DNA of 64,000 nucleotides from contig NZ_RCHN01000009.1 of the NCBI RefSeq assembly GCF_003671495.1, positions 1-64,000 on the forward strand, read 5' to 3'. Made by a program: the position numbers and the translations under genes. The stretch comes from Ketobacter sp. GTDB taxonomy: Bacteria; Pseudomonadota; Gammaproteobacteria; Pseudomonadales; Ketobacteraceae. Of the stretch, positions 56,144 to 64,000 are shown piece after piece. The first letter of the stretch is position 1; each line of letters begins with the position of its first letter. The notes under the pieces were generated by a model. That model was given only the letters and a program-made list of their open reading frames with translations. It was not told the origin of the DNA and ran no database searches.

Positions 56144-57166
56144 TTAACGCACGATGGCGTCTTTATCCCAGGAGAAAGATTTCTGCAGTGACAGCATCAG
56201 TCGGTCCAGCAGGAAGCCGATAAAGCCGATGGTGAGCACTGCAACCATGATGCGGCCCAGTGATTGGGAGCTGCCGTTCTGGAACTCATCCCAGACGAAT
56301 TTGCCCAGGCCGGGGTTTTGCGCCAGCATCTCTGCGGCGATCAATACCATCCAGCCCACACCCAATGACAGGCGCAACCCGGTGAAGATCATGGGCACGG
56401 AAGAGGGCAGCACAATCTTGGTGATTTTGGTCCACCAGTTCAGGCGCAGTACTTTGGAGACGTTCACCAGATCGTTGTCCAGTGAGGATACCCCGACGAT
56501 GGTGTTGATCAGGGTGGGCCACAGGCAGCACAGGGTGACGGTGATGGCCGAGTTGACGAAAGACTTGGCGAACACCGGATCATCGCTCACGTACAGGGCA
56601 CTGACCACCAGGGTCACGATGGGCAGCCAGGCCAGGGGCGATACCGGCTTGAACAGTTGAATGATGGGGTTCATGGCGGTGTACATGGTATTGCTCAGAC
56701 CGCAAATGATGCCCAGTGGGATTGCGATGGCGCTGGCCAGCAGAAATCCGGCGAAAACCGTTTTCAGGCTGGTAAAAATCTGGTCGATGTAGGTGGGCTT
56801 ACCGGTGTAATCCCGTATCTTGATTTTGGCGTCCGGGTTTTTCGCCAGCTTCTTGGCGTTGCGTTCTTCCTGGCGCTCATAGAATGCGGCTTCTTTCAGG
56901 CGTTCTGCTTTGTGCTCTTCCCACAGCCCTACCGTTTGGTCCCAAACCGCAACCGGGCCCGGTACTTTCCCGAGACTGGTCTCGATCTGCGAGGCGCCGG
57001 CGTGCCATATGCCAAGAAACACAGCGAATGCAAACAGAGGCACGCCTAAGGTGCGAAGGAGATTCTCGATCTGTTCTTTGGGATTTTGCAGTGTAAATAA
57101 CTTCATGATAGACACCAGCCAGGAAAAACCAATGGATTCAAACAGATTCATTACCCGAGCAGTCAT
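56144..57166 (-). CDS. nrtB: Nitrate-type ABC transporter permease
   Basis: 340 residues; the ATG has a strong AAGGAGG site eight bases upstream. A long charged N-terminal part (about 75-125, rich in Lys/Glu) sits between the first helix and the BPD_transp_1 core. The core has the EAA-type loop SSLDNDLVNVSKVLRLNWWTKI and VGWMVLIAAEMLAQNPGLGKF, both like NrtB. It forms the inner-membrane channel with NrtD. The insert between helix 1 and the core is longer than in simple SsuC/TauC permeases and is also seen in NrtB. Confidence 0.9.
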   Translation of the reverse strand: MTARVMNLFESIGFSWLVSIMKLFTLQNPKEQIENLLRTLGVPLFAFAVFLGIWHAGASQIETSLGKVPGPVAVWDQTVGLWEEHKAERLKEAAFYERQEERNAKKLAKNPDAKIKIRDYTGKPTYIDQIFTSLKTVFAGFLLASAIAIPLGIICGLSNTMYTAMNPIIQLFKPVSPLAWLPIVTLVVSALYVSDDPVFAKSFVNSAITVTLCCLWPTLINTIVGVSSLDNDLVNVSKVLRLNWWTKITKIVLPSSVPMIFTGLRLSLGVGWMVLIAAEMLAQNPGLGKFVWDEFQNGSSQSLGRIMVAVLTIGFIGFLLDRLMLSLQKSFSWDKDAIVR

Positions 57167-57240
57167 TGCATGTGCCTCCTTACAAGGGTGCCGGAGCCGT
57201 ACTGCACTGGCTCCGGCGAGGGGTGACTTAAAAGGGTGAC

Positions 57241-58638
57241 TTAAAGCTTGTCGGATTCTTTCAAGCCAATGGGGAACTTGGATAAGTATTCATTGGGCTT
57301 GGTACCGTCAAATGTAATGTTGTCGATGAATTCGGATTGCGGTGCGCGGAAGCCGTCTTCATCATCGGCGGGGAAATCGGCGGCGGACATTTTGCCTTCT
57401 TTCACCAGCAGTTTGGCAGCTTGCATGTAGATGTCCGGGCGATACACTTTCTTCGCTGTTTCCATGTACCAGCTGTCGGGCTTGTGCTCTGGAATCTGAC
57501 CCCAACGACGCATTTGTGTCAGGTACCAGACGGCATCGCTGTAGTAGGGATAGGTGGCGTAGTAGCGGAAGAACACGTTGAAGTCCGGCAGAGAGCGTTT
57601 GTCGCCTTTCTCATATTCAAAGGTGCCGGTCATGCTGTTGGCAATTACTTCATAATCCGCGCCCACGTAGTTGGGTTGCGACAAAATCTTCACAGCCTCT
57701 TTGCGGTTTTTGTTGTTCTCTTCATCCAGCCACTTGGCCGCGCGGATCATGGCTTTTACTACTGCCAGGTGTGTGTTGGGGTTGGCGTCAGCCCATTTCT
57801 TGGAAACACCGAACACTTTCTCGGGGTTGTCTTTCCAGATCTCATAGTCGGTGATGACCGGCACGCCAATGCCTTTAAATACTGCTTGCTGGTTCCAGGG
57901 CTCGCCTACGCAATAGCCGTAGATGGTGCCGGCTTCGAGGGTGGCTGGCATCTGGGGTGGCGGTGTAACCGACAACAGGGCGTCGGCTTGCAGGGTGCCG
58001 GACGTGTCGCCTTTGGTGGGGTTGTAATAGCCGGGATGAATACCGCCGGCCGCCAGCCAGTAACGCAGCTCATAGTTGTGAGTGGAAACCGGGAACACCA
58101 TACCCATCTTGAAGGGTTTGCCTTCGGCTTTGTATTTTTCTACAACGGGTTTCAGGTAGTCGGCCTTGATGGGGTGGACGGGTTTGCCGTCCTTGTGGGG
58201 AACGTGCTTCTTCATTTCTTCCCACACGGCGTTGGACATGGTGATGCCGTTACCATTCAAGTCCATGCTGAAGGCGGTGATGATGTGCGCCTGGGTACCG
58301 AAACCGATGGTGGCGCCCAGCGGTTGGCCGGCCAGCATGTGGGCACCGTCCAGTTCGCCGGTGATCACGCGGTCCAGCAGAATTTTCCAGTTGGCCTGGG
58401 CTTCCAGAGTGACGTACAGGCCTTCGTCTTCGAAGTAACCTTTTTCATAGGCAATGGCCAGTGGTGCCATGTCGGTCAGTTTGATGAAACCGAATTTCAG
58501 ATCTTCCTTTTCCAGTTCCAGCTCTTCTGCGTGAACCGGCGCGGTCATCATGCCGGTGGCGGCAGCCCCAATCAAAATGCTTTTGGCAATAGACTTCAGG
58601 GAAAATGCCTGCAGCCATGTCTTTCCTGATTTTCTCAT
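57241..58638 (-). CDS. nrtA: Nitrate-type ABC transporter substrate-binding protein
   Basis: 465 residues from the ATG at 58638, chosen because GGAG lies eight bases before it (a TTG four codons upstream is open). Signal peptide ends near [64 protein letters not shown] and [20 protein letters not shown] are NrtA/CmpA features and the glycine/tryptophan pattern is typical of the nitrate/bicarbonate-binding group. It captures the anion in the periplasm. No assimilatory nitrate reductase gene is in the window, so nitrate versus bicarbonate is not settled by context. Confidence 0.88.
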   Translation of the reverse strand: MRKSGKTWLQAFSLKSIAKSILIGAAATGMMTAPVHAEELELEKEDLKFGFIKLTDMAPLAIAYEKGYFEDEGLYVTLEAQANWKILLDRVITGELDGAHMLAGQPLGATIGFGTQAHIITAFSMDLNGNGITMSNAVWEEMKKHVPHKDGKPVHPIKADYLKPVVEKYKAEGKPFKMGMVFPVSTHNYELRYWLAAGGIHPGYYNPTKGDTSGTLQADALLSVTPPPQMPATLEAGTIYGYCVGEPWNQQAVFKGIGVPVITDYEIWKDNPEKVFGVSKKWADANPNTHLAVVKAMIRAAKWLDEENNKNRKEAVKILSQPNYVGADYEVIANSMTGTFEYEKGDKRSLPDFNVFFRYYATYPYYSDAVWYLTQMRRWGQIPEHKPDSWYMETAKKVYRPDIYMQAAKLLVKEGKMSAADFPADDEDGFRAPQSEFIDNITFDGTKPNEYLSKFPIGLKESDKL

Positions 58639-58702
58639 TGCTAACTCCAATTGCGAAAATGGTCCGAATTAATGAAGTACCGAAGCTCCTGCATCTTGAG
58701 GT

Positions 58703-58718
58703 TTCAACTTGTATGCCA
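58703..58718 (-). promoter_or_regulatory. Possible sigma-54 (-24/-12) promoter of nrtA
   Basis: On the minus strand TGGCATACAAGTTGAA matches the sigma-54 pattern TGGCA-N6-TTGC except that the last -12 base is A, not C. It lies 65 bases upstream of the nrtA start. About 85 bases further upstream, 58803-58808 carries a GGTGCA half-site (minus strand) of the NtrC type. AACTTG/CAAGTT around the -24/-12 is also a perfect six-base inverted repeat, so an operator is an alternative. Confidence 0.35.
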
Positions 58719-58849
58719 AGTTCGCTAAATGGTTGGAATGTGAGGGTTGGGTGGGGGGTATCCGGTTTTTTGATTCAAGATGGGGCGATTATTTTGGGGG
58801 TGTGCACCAATGGAAAGCTGCTTGCTGCGGTGTTACCAATTGGTGACGA

Positions 58850-58882
58850 AACAAAAATGGGCCACAATCAGGCCCATTTTTT
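58850..58882 (-). terminator. Rho-independent terminator of the methyltransferase gene
   Basis: Perfect 11-pair stem AAAAATGGGCC (58853-58863) and GGCCCATTTTT (58871-58881) with a seven-base loop; on the minus strand it ends in T-rich sequence. A- and T-runs on both sides make it bidirectional. Confidence 0.9.
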
Positions 58883-58912
58883 GATTTGTGCTCTTTTATG
58901 GTACGAAAAGCC

Positions 58913-59770
58913 TCAGCCTGGGTGAATTTGGCATTCCAGCACCCGGACGATGCTGTTAATGGGGCTTTTTGCCGGGGGCAGGGGAATCGGGAGCTGGTCG
59001 CGGAATTGCTCCGGTTGATACACGGCCACTTCATGGAAGCCGCATTGGTGCATTCCCTGTTTGATGTCGGCCGGCCCATTGAAGTGCAGATTGACGCTGG
59101 CACGGGTAGCAAGGGACAGCATCTTGGTGGCGGCATTGACCAGGGTTTTGCCGGTGTAATCCGGCTTGGGCACCAAATCGGTGAGATACCAGGCTTTGGG
59201 AAAGACCTGGCCCAGGCTGGCCAATTGGCTCCAGACCTGGCTGATGTCCTGCAGACTGAAGTAGTTCACCAGCCCTTCGGTGATGATCAGGGTGGGGCGC
59301 TTTGGGTCCAGCACCTCTGTGAAAATGTAATCCAGGCCCAGCGGCTTGCCTTGGGCGAACACGTCGCAGGCAACCACCTGGTGTTGGGGCCCGAAGCCTC
59401 GGTGTTGTTGCAGCAAGGTGCGTTTGCGCAGTGCCATATGGGGTAAATCGGCTTCGACGTAGCTCAGCTGCGGATACTTGCGGGACAGTTTATAGCCGCG
59501 CGGGGAATAGCCGCAGGCGATCTCCAGAATTTGCGTGACGCCGTCCCGGGTTACCCGTTGCTGGATCAGGTGGTCGATAATGTGGTGCCGCTGCAGCAGC
59601 ATGTCCTCCACCGTGATGCCCAGCAGTTTGCGCCCGGCCGCTTCCACCGGTTGGGCGGCACGGTGCAATAGCCGCCCTTTGGGGGAGGTGAAGAACCGGG
59701 CCGACATACCATGTTCGTACCAGACATGCCCGGTAAACAGGGCAGTGAAGCTGATTCCGGTGGAATCCAT
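58913..59770 (-). CDS. Class I SAM-dependent methyltransferase (leucine carboxyl methyltransferase-like)
   Basis: 285 residues, cytosolic. ILEIACGYSPRGYKLSR near residue 85 is the SAM-binding motif I and SYVEADLP the acidic loop after strand 2. TLIITEGLVNYFS is a hallmark of the PF04072/PPM1-like group (polyketide or O-methyltransferases). The target is unknown. It follows the Rieske gene by 23 bases and shares its transcript; a terminator stands 30 bases after the stop. Confidence 0.85.
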   Translation of the reverse strand: MDSTGISFTALFTGHVWYEHGMSARFFTSPKGRLLHRAAQPVEAAGRKLLGITVEDMLLQRHHIIDHLIQQRVTRDGVTQILEIACGYSPRGYKLSRKYPQLSYVEADLPHMALRKRTLLQQHRGFGPQHQVVACDVFAQGKPLGLDYIFTEVLDPKRPTLIITEGLVNYFSLQDISQVWSQLASLGQVFPKAWYLTDLVPKPDYTGKTLVNAATKMLSLATRASVNLHFNGPADIKQGMHQCGFHEVAVYQPEQFRDQLPIPLPPAKSPINSIVRVLECQIHPG

Positions 59771-59793
59771 CGGGCATCTCCTTTAAGCGGGGC

Positions 59794-60108
59794 CTAGATC
59801 AGGCGAAGCGTATCGCCATCAATTTCAAAGGGGGCGGCGGTCAAGGCCTGTCCGCTGCAGGGGCCGGCAATGCAGTCACCGGTTTCGATTTCAAACAGGG
59901 CGCCGTGGTTGGCGCATTGGATAAAGCGTTTCTCCATATCCAGGAACTCATCTGGCTGGAACTCCAGGGGAATGCCGATGTGGGGGCAGGAATTAACGTA
60001 GACGTAAATCCGGCCGTCTTTTTTCACCGCCAATACGGATCGGCCATCCACATCAAAACCGCGGGCGGAATCCTCTTCTATTTCGTGTACCTGGCACAGG
60101 ACTGTCAT
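59794..60108 (-). CDS. Rieske [2Fe-2S] ferredoxin-like protein
   Basis: 104 residues forming one Rieske domain: C-P-H near residue 41 and C-A-N-H at about 64-68, i.e. C-x-H then C-x2-H, both complete. No signal peptide, so it is a cytosolic electron carrier of the NirD/BphF-like small ferredoxin type. A partner oxygenase or reductase is not adjacent; the methyltransferase downstream is its only operon mate. Its start is 154 bases from the Fur box of the divergent leader, so iron control in this direction is possible. Confidence 0.9.
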   Translation of the reverse strand: MTVLCQVHEIEEDSARGFDVDGRSVLAVKKDGRIYVYVNSCPHIGIPLEFQPDEFLDMEKRFIQCANHGALFEIETGDCIAGPCSGQALTAAPFEIDGDTLRLI

Positions 60109-60250
60109 GGCTTACCTCTCTGTGTTTGTATCTGTATCTGAGTCTATGTTTGTCGATCGAACGGCGGTCAACTGGAAACGCCAAAGATGGGAAGCAAGAT
60201 ACCATAATGAGAGTAAACTATCTGTATACGATTTATTTTTCGAAAATGTG

Positions 60251-60279
60251 TTGCATTCGCAAATGATAATTATTATCAT
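60251..60279 (+). promoter_or_regulatory. Predicted sigma-70 promoter covered by a Fur box
   Basis: TTGCAT (60251-60256) and TATCAT (60274-60279) have the ideal 17-base spacing, giving a start near 60286. The -10 and spacer lie inside the Fur box, so bound Fur would block RNA polymerase. Confidence 0.7.
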
Positions 60280-60280
60280 T
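60262..60280. promoter_or_regulatory. Fur box, perfect 7-1-7 palindrome
   Basis: AATGATAATTATTATCATT is a perfect 9-1-9 inverted repeat and contains TGATAATTATTATCA, an exact fit to the TGATAAT-N-ATTATCA model of the Fur operator. It is the best regulatory match in the window. Confidence 0.9.
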
Positions 60281-60285
60281 GTTTC

Positions 60286-60440
60286 CGTGTTGTGAAGAAC
60301 ACGTTTGGATTGAATGGCTCAGCGCCTGTCATGGCCCCTCTCTCCTCTCTACACCTGAATGGTGCTGAAACTAAAAACACCAAACGGCCTTCACAACTGT
60401 TCGTGGTGCGATTACCGGGGGCTTCGGCCCCCGGTTTTTT
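60286..60440 (+). ncRNA. Candidate Fur-controlled small RNA or attenuated leader (about 155 nt)
   Basis: Predicted transcript from the Fur-box promoter to the terminator at 60414-60440. Its first bases can form a 5' hairpin (CGTGTT 60286-60291, AACACG 60298-60303, six-base loop). A C/U-rich stretch (60335-60350, CCCCTCTCTCCTCTCT) is complementary to Shine-Dalgarno-type sequence. Size, promoter control and terminator resemble RyhB/PrrF, but I see no sequence match to either. The alternative is a leader whose terminator is read through into the downstream permease gene. The frame through it stays open but its start lacks a ribosome site. Confidence 0.55.
60414..60440 (+). terminator. Rho-independent terminator in front of the hmuUV-like genes
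   Basis: Perfect nine-pair stem ACCGGGGGC (60414-60422)/GCCCCCGGT (60427-60435) with a TTCG tetraloop and five more T (60436-60440). No plus-strand protein gene lies upstream that it could serve, which points to a noncoding transcript. Confidence 0.93.
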
Positions 60441-60507
60441 ATTCATGGCCCTGCGAATCCCGCCTCCTTATAATACCCAGCTCATTTTTGTACGTGACCT
60501 CGCTGCT

Positions 60508-61542
60508 ATGTTCCAAACCAGGCCGCTGGCCTTCCACTGTCTGTTGCTGCTGTTGCTATTGGGAAGTTTCATCCTGTCGTTGTCCCTGGGTTCCATGACG
60601 GTGGCAACCGGTTCCCTGGTGGAGGTGCTGCTGGGGCGGTTGAGCGGAGACGTGGTGACTGGCACCGCCGACATGGTGATCTGGCAGATCCGGATGCCGA
60701 GGGTGTGCCTGAGCATCCTGGTGGGGGCCTGTCTTGCCATGTCCGGTGCCATGGTACAGGGGTTGTTCCGCAATCCATTGGCAGACCCCAGCTTGATCGG
60801 GGTGTCTGGCGGGGCTGCAGTGGGCGCGGCGCTGGCCATTGTTCTGGGTGGCTCCTGGAGTTGGTTTGCCCCGGATTGGAACCTGCCCCTGTTTGCCTTC
60901 ATGGGGGGCGCCCTGGTGACGGCGCTGGTTTATCGCCTGGGGGTGGGCCCATTGGGGACCTCGGTGGCCACCATGTTGTTGGCCGGTGTGGCCATCAATG
61001 CCATGACCAGTGCCTGCATCAGTTACCTGGCCACCACCGCCGAGGACGTCCGCCTGCGTAATCTGGTGTACTGGCTGATGGGCAGCTTCAATGTGGCGTC
61101 CTGGCAGAAAGTGAGCTGGGTGGCGCCCTTTGCCCTCTTGTCCCTGCTGATGATTCCTTTTCTCTGGAAAGGCTTGAACGCGCTGTTGCTGGGAGAATCG
61201 GAGGCCCGTCACCTGGGGATTCAGGTGGAGCGACTGCGGCGGAGGGTCATCATCCTGGCGGCATTGGCCGTGGGGGTGTCGGTGGCCTCAGTGGGGGTGA
61301 TTGGGTTTGTGGGCCTGGTGGTGCCGCATATTGTGCGTCTGATGCTGGGGCCGGACCATCGCTGGCTGCTGACCGGTTCGGCGTTGCTGGGGGCAGCGTT
61401 GCTGAGTCTGGCGGATCTGGCGGCGCGTTTGGTGGTGGAGCCCCTGGAGTTGCCGGTGGGGGTGTTGACCGCAGCTCTGGGTGCGCCTTTCTTCCTGTTC
61501 CTGGTGGTGCAGCGGCGCAGGGGGCAGATGTATGGGGTCTGA
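60508..61542 (+). CDS. hmuU: FecCD-family ABC permease (haem/siderophore/cobalamin)
   Basis: 344 residues from the ATG at 60508, which gives the family length; the frame is open back to 60292, but that segment lies across the terminator. Nine to ten membrane helices; SGAMVQGLFRNPLADPSLIGVSGGAAVGAAL, GAFNVASW-like MGSFNVASWQKVSW and GFVGLVVPHIVRLMLGPDHRWLLTGSALLG are FecCD signatures. A TATAAT (60469-60474) upstream may be a second promoter. Gene pairing with an HmuV-like ATPase favours haem, although no haem-binding protein or receptor gene is present. Confidence 0.88.
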   Translation: MFQTRPLAFHCLLLLLLLGSFILSLSLGSMTVATGSLVEVLLGRLSGDVVTGTADMVIWQIRMPRVCLSILVGACLAMSGAMVQGLFRNPLADPSLIGVSGGAAVGAALAIVLGGSWSWFAPDWNLPLFAFMGGALVTALVYRLGVGPLGTSVATMLLAGVAINAMTSACISYLATTAEDVRLRNLVYWLMGSFNVASWQKVSWVAPFALLSLLMIPFLWKGLNALLLGESEARHLGIQVERLRRRVIILAALAVGVSVASVGVIGFVGLVVPHIVRLMLGPDHRWLLTGSALLGAALLSLADLAARLVVEPLELPVGVLTAALGAPFFLFLVVQRRRGQMYGV

Positions 61543-62317
61543 ACCGGTGTTACAGATGACGGGCCTGAGTTTCCGAGCAGCCGGTCGCACCCTGTTGCAG
61601 CCGACCGACCTGCACGTACTGGAAGGGGAGTGCATGGCCGTGGTGGGGCCCAACGGGGCCGGCAAGAGCACCTTGTTTCGCCTGTTGTCCGGTGAATGGG
61701 CGCCCAGTGCCGGACAGGTGATGTTTGACGGCACGCCCCTGGCCAAATGGTCCCTCGCTCAACTGGCCCAGGTGCGTGCGGTCATGCCGCAGAGCTCCAG
61801 TCTGAGCTTTCCGTTTGCGGCCCGTGATGTGATTTTGATGGGGCGCATGCCCCACGCCACGGGGCGCGAAGTCGACGCCGCCATTGTGGAGGAGGTGATG
61901 ACGGTCTGTGACGTGCAGCATCTGGCACAGCGCCACTACACCGCTCTGTCCGGAGGTGAGCGGCAGCGGGTGCAGTTGGCCAGGGTGCTGACGCAAATCT
62001 GGCAGCCGGTTGCCCTGGGGCGGCGTCTGCTGTTGCTGGATGAGCCGACTTCGGCATTGGATCTGGCGCACCAGTTGGATTTGATGCGCCTGATACGGGA
62101 CGTTTGCGGTAAAGCCGTGACCGTGCTGGTAATCGTGCATGACCTGAATCTGGCAGCCCGTTTTGCCGACCGCATTATGATGCTGCACAACGGTCAGCCG
62201 GTGGCGGTGGGCAGCCCGGATGAGGTCATGCGCCCGGATTTGATTGAGTGTGTTTTTAATGTGAAGGCGCAGGTGATTGAGCATCCGTTGTATGGGTGTC
62301 CGTTGGTGGTGAGCTAG
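61532..62317 (+). CDS. hmuV: Haem ABC transporter ATP-binding protein, HmuV-like
   Basis: 261 residues from the ATG at 61532, 11 bases inside the permease gene. Walker A GPNGAGKST, Q-loop MPQSSSLSFPF, signature SGGERQRVQLARVL, Walker B LLLLDEPTSALD and HDLN switch are complete. The Q-loop text followed by DVILMGRMPH is typical of HmuV rather than FecE/BtuD. It powers import across the inner membrane. Expression is probably under Fur, through the element at 60262. Confidence 0.88.
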   Translation: MGSEPVLQMTGLSFRAAGRTLLQPTDLHVLEGECMAVVGPNGAGKSTLFRLLSGEWAPSAGQVMFDGTPLAKWSLAQLAQVRAVMPQSSSLSFPFAARDVILMGRMPHATGREVDAAIVEEVMTVCDVQHLAQRHYTALSGGERQRVQLARVLTQIWQPVALGRRLLLLDEPTSALDLAHQLDLMRLIRDVCGKAVTVLVIVHDLNLAARFADRIMMLHNGQPVAVGSPDEVMRPDLIECVFNVKAQVIEHPLYGCPLVVS

Positions 62318-62391
62318 GATTCCATTGTTAGACCCGACCCTCACTGTGTATGCTTAAGCCCGGACAGACATAATAAAAAAAGAGGGACTCC

Positions 62392-63159
62392 ATGCCTACC
62401 CAATCCAGCACTTTGCCTTCTGCACTCATCGTGTTCGGTGGCACCGGTTTTGTGGGCACGGCGGTGTTGGCGCAGGCCCTGTCGCGGGACCCGCACTGCC
62501 ACCTTTTTGTGGTGAGCCGAACCGGAGTGGCACCGGCCTGGGTGCAATCCAATCCCACCTACCAAACCCCGCGTCTTCACTTTTTGCAGGGCGATCTGCT
62601 GGCACCGCACACGGTCCTGGAGGCGTTGCAGCCGGTGTCACAACACTATCGGATTCGTGCCTGTATCTCCTGCGTGGGTGCCATCACACCCTGGTCCAAT
62701 CAGAACATGGTGCGCACCTGTGGTGATGCCAACATCCATGCCTACACCATCAGCAAGTCCATCGGCGCGGAAAAGTTCGTGGTGATGACCCGGGATCGCT
62801 CCAATATGGACGATTGGTGGTATCCGTTTCCGCGCCTGATTCCCGGTTACTACGAAGGGAAAAGCAGAATCGAAAGCTGCATTCAGGGGGATGCGGACAA
62901 TCTGGGTAACGCTGTCTGCCTGCGGGCGGGGTTTGTGTCCGGTACCCGCAGGACGGTGCCCGGTTTACCCACCTGGCTGAAGATTTCTCTGCCGCTGCAA
63001 CCCATGTATAAAGTGTTGCAGCAGGTCTGCCCGGTGATTGATGTGGAGGTGTTGGCCGCCGCTGCGGTGCGCTTTGCCTTGTCACCACACAAAGCGCCGC
63101 GGGTGCTGGTGACCAATGACGAGATTCCCACTTATTTTGACAGTGCGACACCGGCCTGA
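62392..63159 (+). CDS. Atypical SDR/NAD(P)-binding protein (NDUFA9/YLR290C-like)
   Basis: 255 residues. ALIVFGGTGFVGTAVLAQAL near the N-terminus is a Rossmann site with GGTGFVG, and NVAC-like CISCVGAITPW plus YYEGKSRIE (Y-x-x-x-K) fit the atypical SDR group. It could bind NAD(P) as a redox enzyme or as a scaffold subunit; some relatives are involved in ubiquinone or complex I biology. The RGxDxxN-type catalytic triad is not clear. It lies 74 bases after hmuV in the same direction. Confidence 0.82.
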   Translation: MPTQSSTLPSALIVFGGTGFVGTAVLAQALSRDPHCHLFVVSRTGVAPAWVQSNPTYQTPRLHFLQGDLLAPHTVLEALQPVSQHYRIRACISCVGAITPWSNQNMVRTCGDANIHAYTISKSIGAEKFVVMTRDRSNMDDWWYPFPRLIPGYYEGKSRIESCIQGDADNLGNAVCLRAGFVSGTRRTVPGLPTWLKISLPLQPMYKVLQQVCPVIDVEVLAAAAVRFALSPHKAPRVLVTNDEIPTYFDSATPA

Positions 63160-63267
63160 CACCGGTCATGCAGCGGGGTTAAGGTGGCCTCCTCGACCCT
63201 TTCGATTTCCCTCCCTTGGTGTGTTGTACTATTTTTTGAATGACCGTGTGTTGGAGGGATCAGATTA

Positions 63268-64000
63268 ATGGGAGAAAGTATGAGGTATCTGTCTGCATTA
63301 CTGGTGTGGAGTGTGTGCAGTCTGGTGCTGCCGGCCATGGCAGGCACGCTGGATGAAAGCCTGCAGGTCGCCCGCGAGATCAACGACCAGGGTGCGGCTT
63401 CCCAGAAGACAGTAGACTCGCTGGCGGCCAAAACCCAGAGCCTGCTGGAGGAATACCAGCAGTTGATGCTGGACAGCGACTTCTACGCAACCCGCAAGCA
63501 GCAACTGTTACTGGCGTTGGAGCAGCAGCAGGGCAGGCAACAGCAATTGCAACAAACGCTGGATCAAATTCAGGTGACGGAAAAGCGACTCGCCCCCCTG
63601 CTGTTGAGCATGGTGCAGGCCCTGGAGCAGTTCGTGGTGGCGGATCTTCCGTTTCACCACCCGGAACGGATTGATGCGGTATTGGTGTTGCGGGAACGCA
63701 TTCTCGATCCCGGTCTGTCATTGGCGGATCGTTTCCAGCTGTTGATGGAAGCCTTCCAGGTCGAACTGGATTACAGCTATAACCTGGAAGCCTATCGCAC
63801 GCAGATTCAGTGGCAGGGGGAGACCCGCAGTGTGGAGTGCCTGCGGGTGGGGCGCCTGGCGCTTTACTTTGTGACCCCCGACGGTTCCGAGGCGGGGTTC
63901 TGGCATTCGCAGCAACAACAATGGCAGCCATTGCCACAAGAGATTGCACGCTCTGCCATGGCGGGCATCCTGGACGGCATTAAAGTGGCACAAGGGCGGG
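63268..64000 (+). CDS. DUF3450 family periplasmic protein (partial, runs off the window)
   Basis: At least 244 residues; the gene is cut by the window edge. ATG 63268 has GGAGGG nine bases upstream; an ATG at 63280 with GGAG five bases upstream is equally possible. The signal peptide (MRYLSALLVWSVCSLVLPAMA) is followed by a long Gln-rich coiled coil (about 30-120), then a beta-rich domain with YRTQIQWQGETRSVECLRVGRLALYFVTPDG. DUF3450 genes usually head TonB/ExbB-type energy-coupling operons for outer-membrane transport, so such genes are expected just beyond the edge. Confidence 0.9.
   Translation, partial: MGESMRYLSALLVWSVCSLVLPAMAGTLDESLQVAREINDQGAASQKTVDSLAAKTQSLLEEYQQLMLDSDFYATRKQQLLLALEQQQGRQQQLQQTLDQIQVTEKRLAPLLLSMVQALEQFVVADLPFHHPERIDAVLVLRERILDPGLSLADRFQLLMEAFQVELDYSYNLEAYRTQIQWQGETRSVECLRVGRLALYFVTPDGSEAGFWHSQQQQWQPLPQEIARSAMAGILDGIKVAQGR

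Noticed and set aside
60292-60507. Longer N-terminus of the FecCD permease
   Set aside because: Translation would cross a perfect terminator hairpin, lacks a ribosome site and exceeds the family length by 72 residues.

Overview
The window looks like chromosomal DNA of a Gram-negative gammaproteobacterium of the Pseudomonadales/Oceanospirillales type. The evidence is a moderately high G+C content, the gene order proA-nadD-rsfS-rlmH-mrdA-rodA-mltB-rlpA-dacA-ybeD-lipB-lipA (the order found in Pseudomonas and relatives), many outer-membrane lipoproteins and beta-barrels, and Fur-type iron control. A marine or hydrocarbon-associated genus (Ketobacter or Alcanivorax-like) would fit, but the sequence alone does not prove it. 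I see no insertion sequence, phage, integrase, CRISPR array, tRNA or rRNA.

Layout. 0-11.7 kb: a mixed set with an aminotransferase, sfsA, a trypsin-like protease, a Bfd-like ferredoxin, a MAPEG protein, a Tat-exported GMC oxidoreductase with a partner lipoprotein, a PAS-rich chemoreceptor, an alpha/beta hydrolase and a lipoprotein serine hydrolase. 11.7-25.1 kb: a signalling block with a membrane histidine kinase, a single-domain receiver, a receiver-kinase hybrid, a CheB-CheR-PAS-receiver fusion, a GGDEF-EAL protein, a lipase-foldase-like protein, a diguanylate cyclase and a degenerate HD-GYP protein. 25.4-38.9 kb: housekeeping genes on the minus strand for lipoate synthesis, cell elongation (PBP2/RodA), murein hydrolases, ribosome maturation, NAD and proline synthesis, plus a DedA-PAP2 fusion and a DMT exporter.

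39.0-55.2 kb: accessory envelope and redox genes. After a pseudo-receiver/receiver/HD-GYP regulator comes a coupled set TlpA thioredoxin - DUF4266-type lipoprotein - DUF3570-type barrel, two more beta-barrels, a lipoprotein resembling the hydrazine-synthase alpha subunit family (propeller plus two CxxCH), two further CxxCH proteins (one with a LamG domain), a Tat-exported DUF1501-like protein, a LolB-like domain fused to an MpaB/latex-clearing-type oxygenase domain, and a small FMN-binding protein starting one base after it. Together they encode five CxxCH motifs, a thioredoxin, a probable haem-b oxygenase and a flavin carrier. This is the best candidate here for an undescribed envelope redox system.

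55.3-64.0 kb: a nitrate-type ABC transporter (nrtA-nrtB-nrtD) with a possible sigma-54 promoter; a Rieske protein with a methyltransferase; then a perfect 7-1-7 Fur box on a promoter, followed about 130 nt later by a perfect UUCG-loop terminator, all upstream of a haem/siderophore permease and ATPase (hmuUV-like). That arrangement predicts an iron-controlled small RNA of about 155 nt, or an attenuated leader. An SDR protein and the start of a DUF3450 protein end the window.
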